From Flavobacteriales bacterium UBA7519 (GTDB taxonomy: Bacteria; Bacteroidota; Bacteroidia; Flavobacteriales; Weeksellaceae): a stretch of DNA of 15,521 bases. The position numbers were made by a program, and so were the translations under genes. Shown here piece by piece: positions 7,363 through 14,387 of this stretch. The stretch is taken from positions 1-15,521 of the forward strand of contig DLND01000125.1 of assembly GCA_002476905.1 (NCBI GenBank). Direction: 5' to 3'. The notes beneath the pieces are model-generated. The model was not told where the DNA came from. It saw only the letters and a list, made by a program, of their open reading frames with translations, and made no database searches. Each line of letters opens with the position of its first letter. The first letter of the stretch is position 1.

Positions 7363-8082
7363 ATGACAAAACTAAGTGTCAATATCAATAAAATAGCAAC
7401 CCTCAGAAATGCGAGAGGAGGCGATGTTCCCAGTGTAACGCAGGTTGCGCTAGATCTTGAACGTTTTGGAGCACAGGGCATTACCATCCATCCAAGACCG
7501 GACGAAAGACACATTACAAGAAAAGATGTTTATGATCTGAAACCTTTGGTTACAACAGAATTCAACATTGAGGGAAATCCTCACAGACCTTTTATAGATA
7601 TGGTTTTGGAAGTGAAACCAGAGCAAGTGACGCTGGTTCCTGATGCTGATGATGCGATTACATCAAACGCAGGTTGGGATAGTGAAAAGAATCTGGATTT
7701 CTTAAAATCTGTTATTTCAGAATTCAAAAATGCAGGAATCAGAACTTCTATTTTCCTTGACCCCAATCCTGAAATGGTAAAGTTTGCAGCCGAAACTGGA
7801 ACAGATAGAATCGAACTTTATACAGAAGCTTACGCTAAACACTATACAGAAAACAAAGAATTTGCAGTAGAATCTTATTATAAAACGGCTGTTGTCGCCA
7901 ATGAATTTGGTTTAGGAATCAATGCTGGACACGATTTAAGTTTAGATAACTTAAAATATTTCGCAGATAATATTCCTAATCTTTTGGAGGTTTCCATTGG
8001 TCACGCTTTGATTTCGGAAGCACTTTATCTTGGTTTGGAAAATACGGTTCAAGCTTATCTGAAACGATTGGCGAAGTGGTAA
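7363..8082 (+). CDS. pdxJ: Pyridoxine 5'-phosphate synthase
   Basis: PdxJ condenses 3-amino-2-oxopropyl phosphate with 1-deoxy-D-xylulose 5-phosphate to make pyridoxine 5'-phosphate, the last ring-forming step of DXP-dependent vitamin B6 synthesis, in the cytoplasm. The 239-residue TIM barrel opens with [17 protein letters not shown]. It then carries HPRPDERHI (His43, Arg45, His50), the catalytic Glu70 in FNIEGN, LVPDADD, and NAGHDL with His190. These match the residues known to be essential in E. coli. The HPRPDERH form and the NAGWD segment near 102-106, where the E. coli enzyme has GGLD, are in my recollection typical of the Bacteroidetes branch. It is followed after 16 bases by the alpha/beta hydrolase gene, so the two are likely co-transcribed. 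Confidence 0.97.
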   Translation: MTKLSVNINKIATLRNARGGDVPSVTQVALDLERFGAQGITIHPRPDERHITRKDVYDLKPLVTTEFNIEGNPHRPFIDMVLEVKPEQVTLVPDADDAITSNAGWDSEKNLDFLKSVISEFKNAGIRTSIFLDPNPEMVKFAAETGTDRIELYTEAYAKHYTENKEFAVESYYKTAVVANEFGLGINAGHDLSLDNLKYFADNIPNLLEVSIGHALISEALYLGLENTVQAYLKRLAKW

Positions 8083-8098
8083 TTATATTTTATTATTA

Positions 8099-8875
8099 AT
8101 GGAAATTTTACATTCAAAAATATACGGAGAGGAAAGAACGGAAACGCCACTTTTAGTTTTTCACGGATTGTTCGGGATGCTTGATAATTGGGGAAGTTTT
8201 GGAAAAGAATTTGGAGAATTGATGCCGACACATTTGTTGGATTTGAGAAATCACGGCAGAAGTTTTCATTCGGATTCTATGTCACACGATGATTTGGCGA
8301 ATGATATTTTGAATTATCTTGACGCTCATAATATCCAAAAAGCCAATTTATTAGGGCATTCTTTAGGTGGAAAAGCGGTGATGCAATTCGCCATTAATTT
8401 TCCTGAAAGAGTTGAAAAACTGATTGTTGTAGATATTTCTCCAAAAGCGTATCCGCCACATCATCAAGGAATTATCAAAGCTTTACAATCGGTTGATTTT
8501 GATAAAGTTGAATCCCGACAAGATGTAGAAGCTGTTTTGGGCGAATATATTCACGAGAAATTTGTGATTCAGTTTTTGATGAAGAATTTATATTGGACAG
8601 AAGAGAAAAAGTTAGCTTGGAGATTTAATCTAAAAACTTTAGCTGAAAAATATACGGAGTTTGTTTCTAATGCAATTAAATTCGGTGTTTTCAATGGACC
8701 AACCTTATTTATTGCTGGAGCTAATTCCAATTATATTCTTCCACAAGACGAGTTTCTCATCAGACAACAATTCCCCAATTACAAACTCATCAAAATCAAA
8801 AATGCAGAACATTGGGTTCAGGCTAATAATCCTGTCGATTTCAATGCAGCTGTGAAAGATTTTCTTCTGAATTAA
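8099..8875 (+). CDS. Alpha/beta hydrolase, YbfF-like esterase
   Basis: The 258-residue cytoplasmic protein has a complete alpha/beta-hydrolase core. It shows the oxyanion-hole motif HGLFG (22-26), DLRNHGRS (48-55), the nucleophile elbow GHSLGG (86-91, Ser88) and a C-terminal NAEHWV with His238. The acid is probably Asp112 in VVDISPKAY, the position equivalent to the one I recall for E. coli YbfF, which it resembles throughout (FHGLFGMLDNWG, GKAVMQFA, FIAGANSNYI, HWVQANNP). YbfF-type enzymes hydrolyse short acyl esters, including acyl-CoA and malonyl-CoA in vitro, but the physiological substrate is unclear. It lies 16 bases after pdxJ and 20 bases before a small membrane-protein gene, which suggests one transcript; a link to B6 metabolism is not shown by the sequence. 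Confidence 0.9.
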   Translation: MEILHSKIYGEERTETPLLVFHGLFGMLDNWGSFGKEFGELMPTHLLDLRNHGRSFHSDSMSHDDLANDILNYLDAHNIQKANLLGHSLGGKAVMQFAINFPERVEKLIVVDISPKAYPPHHQGIIKALQSVDFDKVESRQDVEAVLGEYIHEKFVIQFLMKNLYWTEEKKLAWRFNLKTLAEKYTEFVSNAIKFGVFNGPTLFIAGANSNYILPQDEFLIRQQFPNYKLIKIKNAEHWVQANNPVDFNAAVKDFLLN

Positions 8876-8895
8876 GTTATCTTTGTCTTACCACG

Positions 8896-9126
8896 ATGGA
8901 AAAATACCAGGAAATAATTTATACAATTACCCTAGTTTTCTCATTATTAGTTAATCTTTTGCTGTTGGGACTTTTATTTCTCGTAGTTAAGGATAACTTT
9001 GCAGGAAATGGCAGCTGGTATTTAGAAGGCAGAAGTTTTTGGTTTTTCATTGGTGTAATTCTAGCTTATTCTGTTTTGAATTGTTTTCTTTTGCTTCAGA
9101 TTTTCAAAAGAAAGAAACAGACTTAA
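8896..9126 (+). CDS. Small two-helix membrane protein, unknown function
   Basis: This 76-residue ORF encodes two hydrophobic helices (about 7-31 and 47-70) joined by a polar loop (KDNFAGNGSWYLEGRS), with a basic end (KRKKQT) that would place both termini in the cytoplasm. It begins 20 bases after the hydrolase stop on the same strand and is followed by a long palindrome. The regular membrane topology and operon-like spacing suggest a real gene, but I recognise no family. The alternative is a chance hydrophobic ORF in AT-rich DNA. Confidence 0.6.
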   Translation: MEKYQEIIYTITLVFSLLVNLLLLGLLFLVVKDNFAGNGSWYLEGRSFWFFIGVILAYSVLNCFLLLQIFKRKKQT

Positions 9127-9154
9127 CTTGATCACTCGGCAAATTTTGTAAATT

Positions 9155-9198
9155 TTTTCAATCAATTTATCCAAGATGAATGATAAATTGATTGAAAA
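9155..9198. terminator. Perfect 17-bp inverted repeat, probable terminator or regulatory hairpin
   Basis: TTTTCAATCAATTTATC (9155-9171) pairs without mismatch with GATAAATTGATTGAAAA (9182-9198) across a 10-base loop. The stem is AT-rich and starts 28 bases after the stop of the small membrane-protein gene, which fits a terminator for the pdxJ transcript; the terminal U-run is contained in the stem rather than following it. It also lies about 110 bases before the phytate-receptor gene, so a role as a protein-binding palindrome is possible. Confidence 0.5.
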
Positions 9199-9263
9199 TT
9201 ATTTGTTAAATCCTATTGATATTTAGTTTTAATAGAATTATTATATGATTTAAGTTGTATTAA

Positions 9264-9293
9264 TAAGTTTGGAAGAGCGCAATCTTATTTTTG
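9264..9293 (+). promoter_or_regulatory. Candidate -7 boxes for the receptor-phytase operon
   Basis: Two exact TAnnTTTG matches precede the receptor start at 9311: TAAGTTTG at 9264-9271 and TATTTTTG at 9286-9293. The second would give a leader of only about ten bases, similar to the ung arrangement. Neither has a TTG at normal -33 spacing, so the choice between them is open and activation by a regulator is conceivable. Confidence 0.35.
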
Positions 9294-9310
9294 TCCGCAA
9301 ATAAATCTAA

Positions 9311-12142
9311 ATGAAAAAGCTTATTACAACTGTACTTTTTTGTGCAACAGTTTTTGTTTTTGCGCAAAAAGGTAGTATCTCTGGGATTATTAATGATAAT
9401 AACCAAATTCCTTTGCCTGGTGCAAAACTAACTTTAACACCTGGTAATTATTACACAATCTCTGACGCTACAGGCGATTATGTCTTCCTTAATGTTCCAG
9501 AAGGAACCTATACGCTAACCGTAGATTATATTGGTTATGGCAGTCAGCAATCAACAGTAGTTGTGAAATCCGAGAATAATACTAGCGTAGATGTTTTGTT
9601 TGATAAAAATAAATCAACTACAATAAAAGAAGTTCGGCTACTTGGTATTAGCAGACAAAACCAAGCTAGAGCCCTAAATACGCAGAAAAATAATTCTAAT
9701 ATCACCAATATTGTTTCGTCTGATCAGGTAGGGAAATTTCCGGATTCTAATATCGGAGATGCTTTAAAACGAGTACCTGGGATTACGATGCAAAATGACC
9801 AAGGTGAAGCTAGAGATATTATTATTAGAGGTTTGGCTCCAGAACTTAACTCAGTTACTCTCAATGGAAACAGAATTCCGTCAGCAGAAGGTGATAATAG
9901 ACGAGTTCAGATGGATCTAATTCCTTCCGATATGATTCAACTTATCGAAGTTAACAAAACTTTAACACCAGATATGGATGCAGACGCCATTGGAGGTTCC
10001 GTAAATCTCATCACAAGAACTGCACCTAACAAAGAAAGAATATCTCTTACCGCGGCTGGTGGTTATAATCCTATTAGAGATAAAGTATCTAGCAATACAG
10101 CTTTTATGTATGGTAACCGTTATTTTGGTAAAAAATTTGGGTTTGTTTTCAACGGTTCTTATAATAATCAAGATTATGGGTCTGATAATGTAGAAGGTGT
10201 TTGGGCGCAAGATAAATTTGGTAATGCTTACATCAGAGAGATGGATATTCGCAAATATGATGTAAGAAGAGAGCGTAAAAGTATAGGGGCTAATTTTGAT
10301 TTTAAAATTAATGATAAAAATATCATCAAAGCTGGTGCTGTTTATAACTGGCGAGACGATTGGGAAAATAGATATAGACTGAGATTTAATAAAGTTACAC
10401 CTATCTACGACAAAACAGATGAAAGTCTTATTACTGGTTACAAAGCTGATCTTAGAGCACAAACCAAAGGTGGTATAGATACTGATAAAAGTAAAGCGGC
10501 AAGGTTAGAACGCCAGATTATGCAAAATTATTTTATCAATGGTGAGCATTTGTTGGGTTCTCAGCTACAATTAAATTGGTCTGGAGGTTATTCACGAGCG
10601 TCCGAAGACCGTCCTAATGAACGTTATATAGATTATCAGTCAAAGGGAGTAGCACTTTCTGGTTATGATAGTGAGAAAGAACCATTACTAACACCAACAA
10701 AAGAACCTACACTCAAATCCTATAAATTCCGAATACTTACGGAGCAGTTTGGTCATACTTATGAAGATGAGATTACGGGGAAAGTAGATCTTAGGATTCC
10801 GCTTAATATCATATCAGAGCAAAAAGGCAGATTGAGATTTGGAGCAAAAACAAGAATCAAACAAAAAGAAAGGGAGAACAGTTTTAATGACTATACTCCA
10901 ACCGATGCTAACACTAGCTTAGCCACTATGGATAAAATTAATCCAGTCTATTGGGATGGTAAAAATTGGTCTCCAAGTAGCAAGTATATCCCAGGATATT
11001 TTGCATCAAAACAATTATTAGGCAATTTGGATTTATACAATACTGGAATGTTTTCTTCAGAAAGTAACCCTGCAAAATATCTAGGGGTAAATTACAAAGC
11101 CAAAGAGCAAATCTATGCTGGATATATCCGTTGGGACCAAAATATTACGGATAATTTTTCTTTCATAGCAGGTCTTCGTTTAGAAAATACCCGCACAGAG
11201 TATACTGGTAATATCACCAAAACCGAAGATGATGATGTAATGTTAGAAGGTGAGAGAAAAATCAAAAACGACTATACCAATTATTTACCAAGTATTACCT
11301 TCAAGTATACTCCAACAGGTGAAATGGTTCTTAGGGCTGCTTATACAACTTCTTTGGCAAGACCAGGGTATTACAATTTGTCTCCATTTGTGAATATTAC
11401 ACCAGGAGAAGATGCACAAATAGATGCTGGTAATCCAGATTTGAAAGCTTCTTATGCTCATAACTTCGATGTAATGGGAGAGTACTATTTCAAATCAGTG
11501 GGATTAATATCAGTTGGTGGTTTTTACAAAAAGATTAATAAATTTATCTTTAATTACATCGATCAAAATTTTACAAGAGACAAGTTTACACAACAGTTTC
11601 CTGATCTCGCTAATGATTTGGGAGCAGATAACACCTACGTATTTTCACAAGCTAGAAACGGACAAAGTGTAGACGTTTATGGTTTTGAAGTTGCTTTGCA
11701 GAGACAACTAGATTTTCTACCTGGTTTTCTTAGCCATTTTGGGATTTATGCCAATTATACTTATACACATTCCAAAGCCAAAGGTATTGTAGGAGATGAT
11801 GTACAAAGAGAAGGTCTTATGTTGCCAGGAACAGCACCACATATGTTTAACTCGTCCTTATCTTGGGAAAACAAAAGATTCTCTGCGCGTGTGTCGCTTA
11901 ACTATACAGCTTCTTATTTAGATGAGATTGGCGGTGTTGCTTTTGATGATCGTTACTATGATAAACAAACCTTCTTAGACGCTAACGTCTCTTATGCCAT
12001 TACAGAAAAAATAAGATTCTTTGTTGAAGCTAATAATCTTACCAATCAACCATTAAGATATTACCAAGGCGAAAAGAACAGAACAATGCAAATGGAATAT
12101 TATAAACCAAGATACAACGTAGGACTAAAATTCGATTTTTAA
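9311..12142 (+). CDS. TonB-dependent outer-membrane receptor, probably for phytate or its products
   Basis: This 943-residue protein has a signal peptide (residues 1-18, ending VFVFA). A carboxypeptidase-regulatory-like beta-sandwich covers about 20-98 (ISGIINDNNQIPLPGAKLTL, then the GDYVFLNVPEGTYTLTVDYIGY stretch), and a possible TonB box lies around 105-111 (IKEVRLL). The plug domain starts about 135 (SSDQVGKFPDSNIGDALKRV) and ends with IGGSVNLITR (227-236). The rest is a large barrel, with LRLENTRTEY, AAYTTSLARPGYYNLSPF and a C-terminal FVEANNLTNQPLRYYQG...YNVGLKFDF ending in Phe. This matches the TIGR01782-like receptor group rather than SusC, and no SusD partner follows. Its stop overlaps the phytase start (TAATG), so substrate assignment comes from that coupling; it is an inference. 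Confidence 0.92.
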   Translation: MKKLITTVLFCATVFVFAQKGSISGIINDNNQIPLPGAKLTLTPGNYYTISDATGDYVFLNVPEGTYTLTVDYIGYGSQQSTVVVKSENNTSVDVLFDKNKSTTIKEVRLLGISRQNQARALNTQKNNSNITNIVSSDQVGKFPDSNIGDALKRVPGITMQNDQGEARDIIIRGLAPELNSVTLNGNRIPSAEGDNRRVQMDLIPSDMIQLIEVNKTLTPDMDADAIGGSVNLITRTAPNKERISLTAAGGYNPIRDKVSSNTAFMYGNRYFGKKFGFVFNGSYNNQDYGSDNVEGVWAQDKFGNAYIREMDIRKYDVRRERKSIGANFDFKINDKNIIKAGAVYNWRDDWENRYRLRFNKVTPIYDKTDESLITGYKADLRAQTKGGIDTDKSKAARLERQIMQNYFINGEHLLGSQLQLNWSGGYSRASEDRPNERYIDYQSKGVALSGYDSEKEPLLTPTKEPTLKSYKFRILTEQFGHTYEDEITGKVDLRIPLNIISEQKGRLRFGAKTRIKQKERENSFNDYTPTDANTSLATMDKINPVYWDGKNWSPSSKYIPGYFASKQLLGNLDLYNTGMFSSESNPAKYLGVNYKAKEQIYAGYIRWDQNITDNFSFIAGLRLENTRTEYTGNITKTEDDDVMLEGERKIKNDYTNYLPSITFKYTPTGEMVLRAAYTTSLARPGYYNLSPFVNITPGEDAQIDAGNPDLKASYAHNFDVMGEYYFKSVGLISVGGFYKKINKFIFNYIDQNFTRDKFTQQFPDLANDLGADNTYVFSQARNGQSVDVYGFEVALQRQLDFLPGFLSHFGIYANYTYTHSKAKGIVGDDVQREGLMLPGTAPHMFNSSLSWENKRFSARVSLNYTASYLDEIGGVAFDDRYYDKQTFLDANVSYAITEKIRFFVEANNLTNQPLRYYQGEKNRTMQMEYYKPRYNVGLKFDF

Positions 12143-13173
12143 TGAAAAAGATATTATGGATAGCTTCGGTTTCTTTTTTGATGGTACAATGTACATCTAT
12201 GAAGGTTAAACCAGTTTATAAAACACAAAAAGTTCAGTTTGATACAGATGATCCCACATTTTGGATAAATCCACACGATGCCTCCAAAAGTTTAATTTTA
12301 GGTACAGACAAAGAAACCAATGGAGGGATTTATGTTTACGATTTAAAAGGTAAGATTGTAAATAAAGTCTTGGGAATACAACGTCCCAACAACATTGATG
12401 TAGAATATGGATTAGAAGTAGGTGGTAAAAAAATGGATATCGCTGTATTTACAGAGCGCGAGACTAACAAAATACGTGTTTTTTCGGTGCCAGATCTAAA
12501 ACCAATAGATAACGGAGGGATTTCTGTTTTCGAAGATAGCGATCAAAAAAGTCCAATGGGTATTGCATTATATAAAAACCCTGCAACACAACAGATTTAT
12601 GCAGTTGTTGGGAGAAAAACAGGACCTTCTGGCTCATATTTGTATCAATATCTACTGAAAGATAATGGTGATGGACAAGTAATTGGAGAGCTCGTTCGTA
12701 AGTTTGGCGAATACTCAGGTAAAAAAGAAATAGAATCTATTGCAGTAGATGATGCTTTGGGAGTTATTTATTATTCTGATGAACAATACGGGATTCATAA
12801 ATATAATGCAGATCCATCAGCTTCTAATGAACAATTAGCTTTATTTGGTACCAATGATTTCAAATCAGATATCGAAGGGATTTCTATTTATCCAACAGGT
12901 GAGAAAACAGGTTATATTTTGGTCTCAGATCAGCAAGCCAATACCTTTAATGTCTATAGACGAGAAGGAGATACTAATGAAAATACATACCAAAGGATTG
13001 CTATCATACCAGTTTCTACTAAAGAAAGTGATGGATCGGATGTTAGTAATGTTAATTTTGGACCAGATTTTCCTAAAGGTATGTTTGTAGCAATGAGCAA
13101 CGGAAAAGTTTTTCACATCTACGATTGGAGAGATATAGAAGCTCTTATTTTGGCACAACAAAATAAAAAATAA
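12142..13173 (+). CDS. Beta-propeller phytase (3-phytase), lipoprotein
   Basis: Beta-propeller phytases hydrolyse phytate (inositol hexakisphosphate) with calcium, releasing phosphate. The 343-residue protein begins with a lipoprotein-type signal (Cys17 in LMVQC, a loose lipobox), so it is likely membrane-anchored. Family motifs occur in order: DTDDPTFWINP (34-44), GTDKETNGGIYVYDLKGK (54-71), RPNNIDVEYG (81-90), DIAVFTERETNKIRVF (99-114), EIESIAVDDALGVIYYSDEQ (186-205), DIEGISIY (223-230), and SDGSDVSNVNFGPDFPKGMFV near the end. The last blade has AMSNG where the family, as I recall, usually has a QDG motif. The ATG shares its A with the receptor's TAA, indicating translational coupling, and a strong terminator follows. 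A non-phytase propeller is unlikely given the early motifs. Confidence 0.9.
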   Translation: MKKILWIASVSFLMVQCTSMKVKPVYKTQKVQFDTDDPTFWINPHDASKSLILGTDKETNGGIYVYDLKGKIVNKVLGIQRPNNIDVEYGLEVGGKKMDIAVFTERETNKIRVFSVPDLKPIDNGGISVFEDSDQKSPMGIALYKNPATQQIYAVVGRKTGPSGSYLYQYLLKDNGDGQVIGELVRKFGEYSGKKEIESIAVDDALGVIYYSDEQYGIHKYNADPSASNEQLALFGTNDFKSDIEGISIYPTGEKTGYILVSDQQANTFNVYRREGDTNENTYQRIAIIPVSTKESDGSDVSNVNFGPDFPKGMFVAMSNGKVFHIYDWRDIEALILAQQNKK

Positions 13174-13201
13174 AAACAAGAGGATTATCTGAAATTCTTA
13201 T

Positions 13202-13243
13202 ACAAAAGCTGCATTGGTAAATAATGCAGCTTTTGTTTTTTTT
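13202..13243 (+). terminator. Intrinsic terminator of the receptor-phytase operon
   Basis: A perfect 14-bp stem (ACAAAAGCTGCATT at 13202-13215 with AATGCAGCTTTTGT at 13223-13236) has a 7-base loop and is followed by a run of T to 13243. It lies 29 bases after the phytase stop. This is the strongest terminator in the window. Confidence 0.92.
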
Positions 13244-13279
13244 GTGATTAAAAATCATTTCATAAATCTACCAATTCGC

Positions 13280-13287
13280 TATATTTG
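13280..13287 (+). promoter_or_regulatory. Predicted -7 box immediately before the epimerase-like gene
   Basis: TATATTTG matches TAnnTTTG exactly and ends five bases before the ATG at 13293. An in-frame stop at 13263-13265 and the absence of ATG, GTG or TTG between it and 13293 fix the start codon, so the transcript would be leaderless or nearly so. No good -33 TTG is visible. Confidence 0.45.
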
Positions 13288-13292
13288 CATAT

Positions 13293-14294
13293 ATGGTATT
13301 AGTCACAGGTGCAACAGGAATTTTAGGCAGAGTTATCACTCTCGAATTGTTGAAAAATGGCAAAACTGTTCGTGCGACCAAAAGAAAGTCAAGTAATCTA
13401 AAAGAAGTCAAAGATTCTTACAAATTTTATACAGATCAACCCGATTTTTATTTCGATAAAATTCAATGGATTGACACCGATTTTGATTCCATCGAATCTT
13501 TAGAAAATGCTTTAGAAGGAATCGAAGAAGTTTATCATTGCGCCGCAGTTGTCAGTTTCAATCCTAAGGATGACAAAGAAATGGACAAAACAAACATTGA
13601 AGGCACAAAAAATCTTCTATATGCTGTAGAGAATTCTACTGTTGAAAAATTTCTTTTTGTAAGTTCAATTGCAGTTTTAGATGGTTATAATGAACAGGGA
13701 ATGATGGATGAAAATTCTGATTTTAATGAAAAACTAGAACATTCTTCTTACGCCATTTCCAAGCATCTTTCCGAAATGGAAGTTTGGCGCGCACATTATG
13801 AAGGTTTACCAAGCATCATCATCAATCCGGGTGTCATTATCGGAACCGGAAATTGGGGAAATAGCAGTGGTGATTTATTCAAAAAATCGTCTCAATCCAG
13901 AACTTTTCCTGGAGGAACGGCTTATGTGGATGTAAGAGATGTTGCGAAAATCGCTGTCGAATTGATAAGCAAAAATTCCTTTGGAGAACGCTTTATCATC
14001 ATTTCCGAAAATGAAAAATTCCGTTTAGTTTCTGATAAAGTAAGAATTGCGCTTGGAAAACCAAAAGCGAAATTGGTTCCTGAATTTATTTATAAAGTTT
14101 TACCGATTATTTCTTTACTTTTCGGGTGGTTATTTCCGATTCTGAAATTATTGAGTAAAAATAACATCGAAACAGTAAGAACTGATTCTAAAGTTTCTAA
14201 TCAAAAAATCACAGAACTCCTGAATTACCAATTTATTCCGGTTTCTGAAAGTATAGATTTTCATTTGAAAAACTACCTTTCAGATAGAAAATAG
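13293..14294 (+). CDS. NAD(P)-dependent epimerase/dehydratase-like protein (extended SDR)
   Basis: The 333-residue protein begins directly with the first Rossmann strand, VLVTGATGILG, giving the nucleotide-binding GATGILG at 6-12. Further extended-SDR elements are the EVYHCAAVVSF segment (79-89), NIEGTKNLLYA (101-111), FVSSIAV with the catalytic Ser near 124-125, and the active-site YAISK (Tyr153, Lys157). INPGVIIGTGNWG and a YVDVRDVAKIAVELI stretch follow. A hydrophobic segment (about 271-287, LPIISLLFGWLFPILKL) in the C-terminal part could touch the membrane. This group includes sugar epimerases, dihydroflavonol-4-reductase-like and hydroxysteroid-type reductases; the substrate cannot be read from the sequence. 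It stands alone between a terminator and the gcvP leader. Confidence 0.9.
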   Translation: MVLVTGATGILGRVITLELLKNGKTVRATKRKSSNLKEVKDSYKFYTDQPDFYFDKIQWIDTDFDSIESLENALEGIEEVYHCAAVVSFNPKDDKEMDKTNIEGTKNLLYAVENSTVEKFLFVSSIAVLDGYNEQGMMDENSDFNEKLEHSSYAISKHLSEMEVWRAHYEGLPSIIINPGVIIGTGNWGNSSGDLFKKSSQSRTFPGGTAYVDVRDVAKIAVELISKNSFGERFIIISENEKFRLVSDKVRIALGKPKAKLVPEFIYKVLPIISLLFGWLFPILKLLSKNNIETVRTDSKVSNQKITELLNYQFIPVSESIDFHLKNYLSDRK

Positions 14295-14329
14295 AGGTTT
14301 TTAATTATGATTTTATTCATTGCTTAATT

Positions 14330-14380
14330 CTTTGAAAAGTATTATTTTTACGAACCTTTTAGTAAAAATCTAATTCAAAG
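14330..14380 (+). promoter_or_regulatory. Nested inverted repeats in the gcvP upstream region
   Basis: CTTTGAA (14330-14336) pairs with TTCAAAG (14374-14380), and inside it ATTTTTAC (14344-14351) pairs with GTAAAAAT (14362-14369) around a 10-base loop, leaving an asymmetric internal loop of 7 and 4 bases. The structure ends seven bases before the gcvP ATG. It could be a terminator of the epimerase-like gene, which otherwise has none, or a leader hairpin affecting gcvP translation. No glycine-riboswitch core is recognisable. Confidence 0.35.
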
Positions 14381-14387
14381 TTTATAA

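Noticed and set aside
9962..10462. A 166-codon open frame on the minus strand inside the receptor gene
   Set aside because: It lies wholly within a well-supported TonB-receptor coding region, its translation is low-complexity and resembles no known family, and it has no promoter or operon context.
9311..12142. SusC-type polysaccharide uptake locus
   Set aside because: The receptor has the N-terminal regulatory-like domain but its plug resembles the TIGR01782 group, and the next gene is a phytase, not a SusD lipoprotein.
9311..13173. Recent horizontal transfer of the phytase operon
   Set aside because: By eye, base composition and codon style look like the neighbouring genes, and there is no integrase, tRNA or flanking repeat; a codon-usage calculation would be needed to raise it again.
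12845..13179. Overlapping open frames on both strands within the 3' part of the phytase gene
   Set aside because: The phytase frame is intact with conserved motifs throughout; the others are chance frames in AT-rich DNA.
14295..14387. Glycine riboswitch before gcvP
   Set aside because: The 93-base spacer is too short for a tandem glycine riboswitch and lacks its conserved core; only a simple hairpin is seen.
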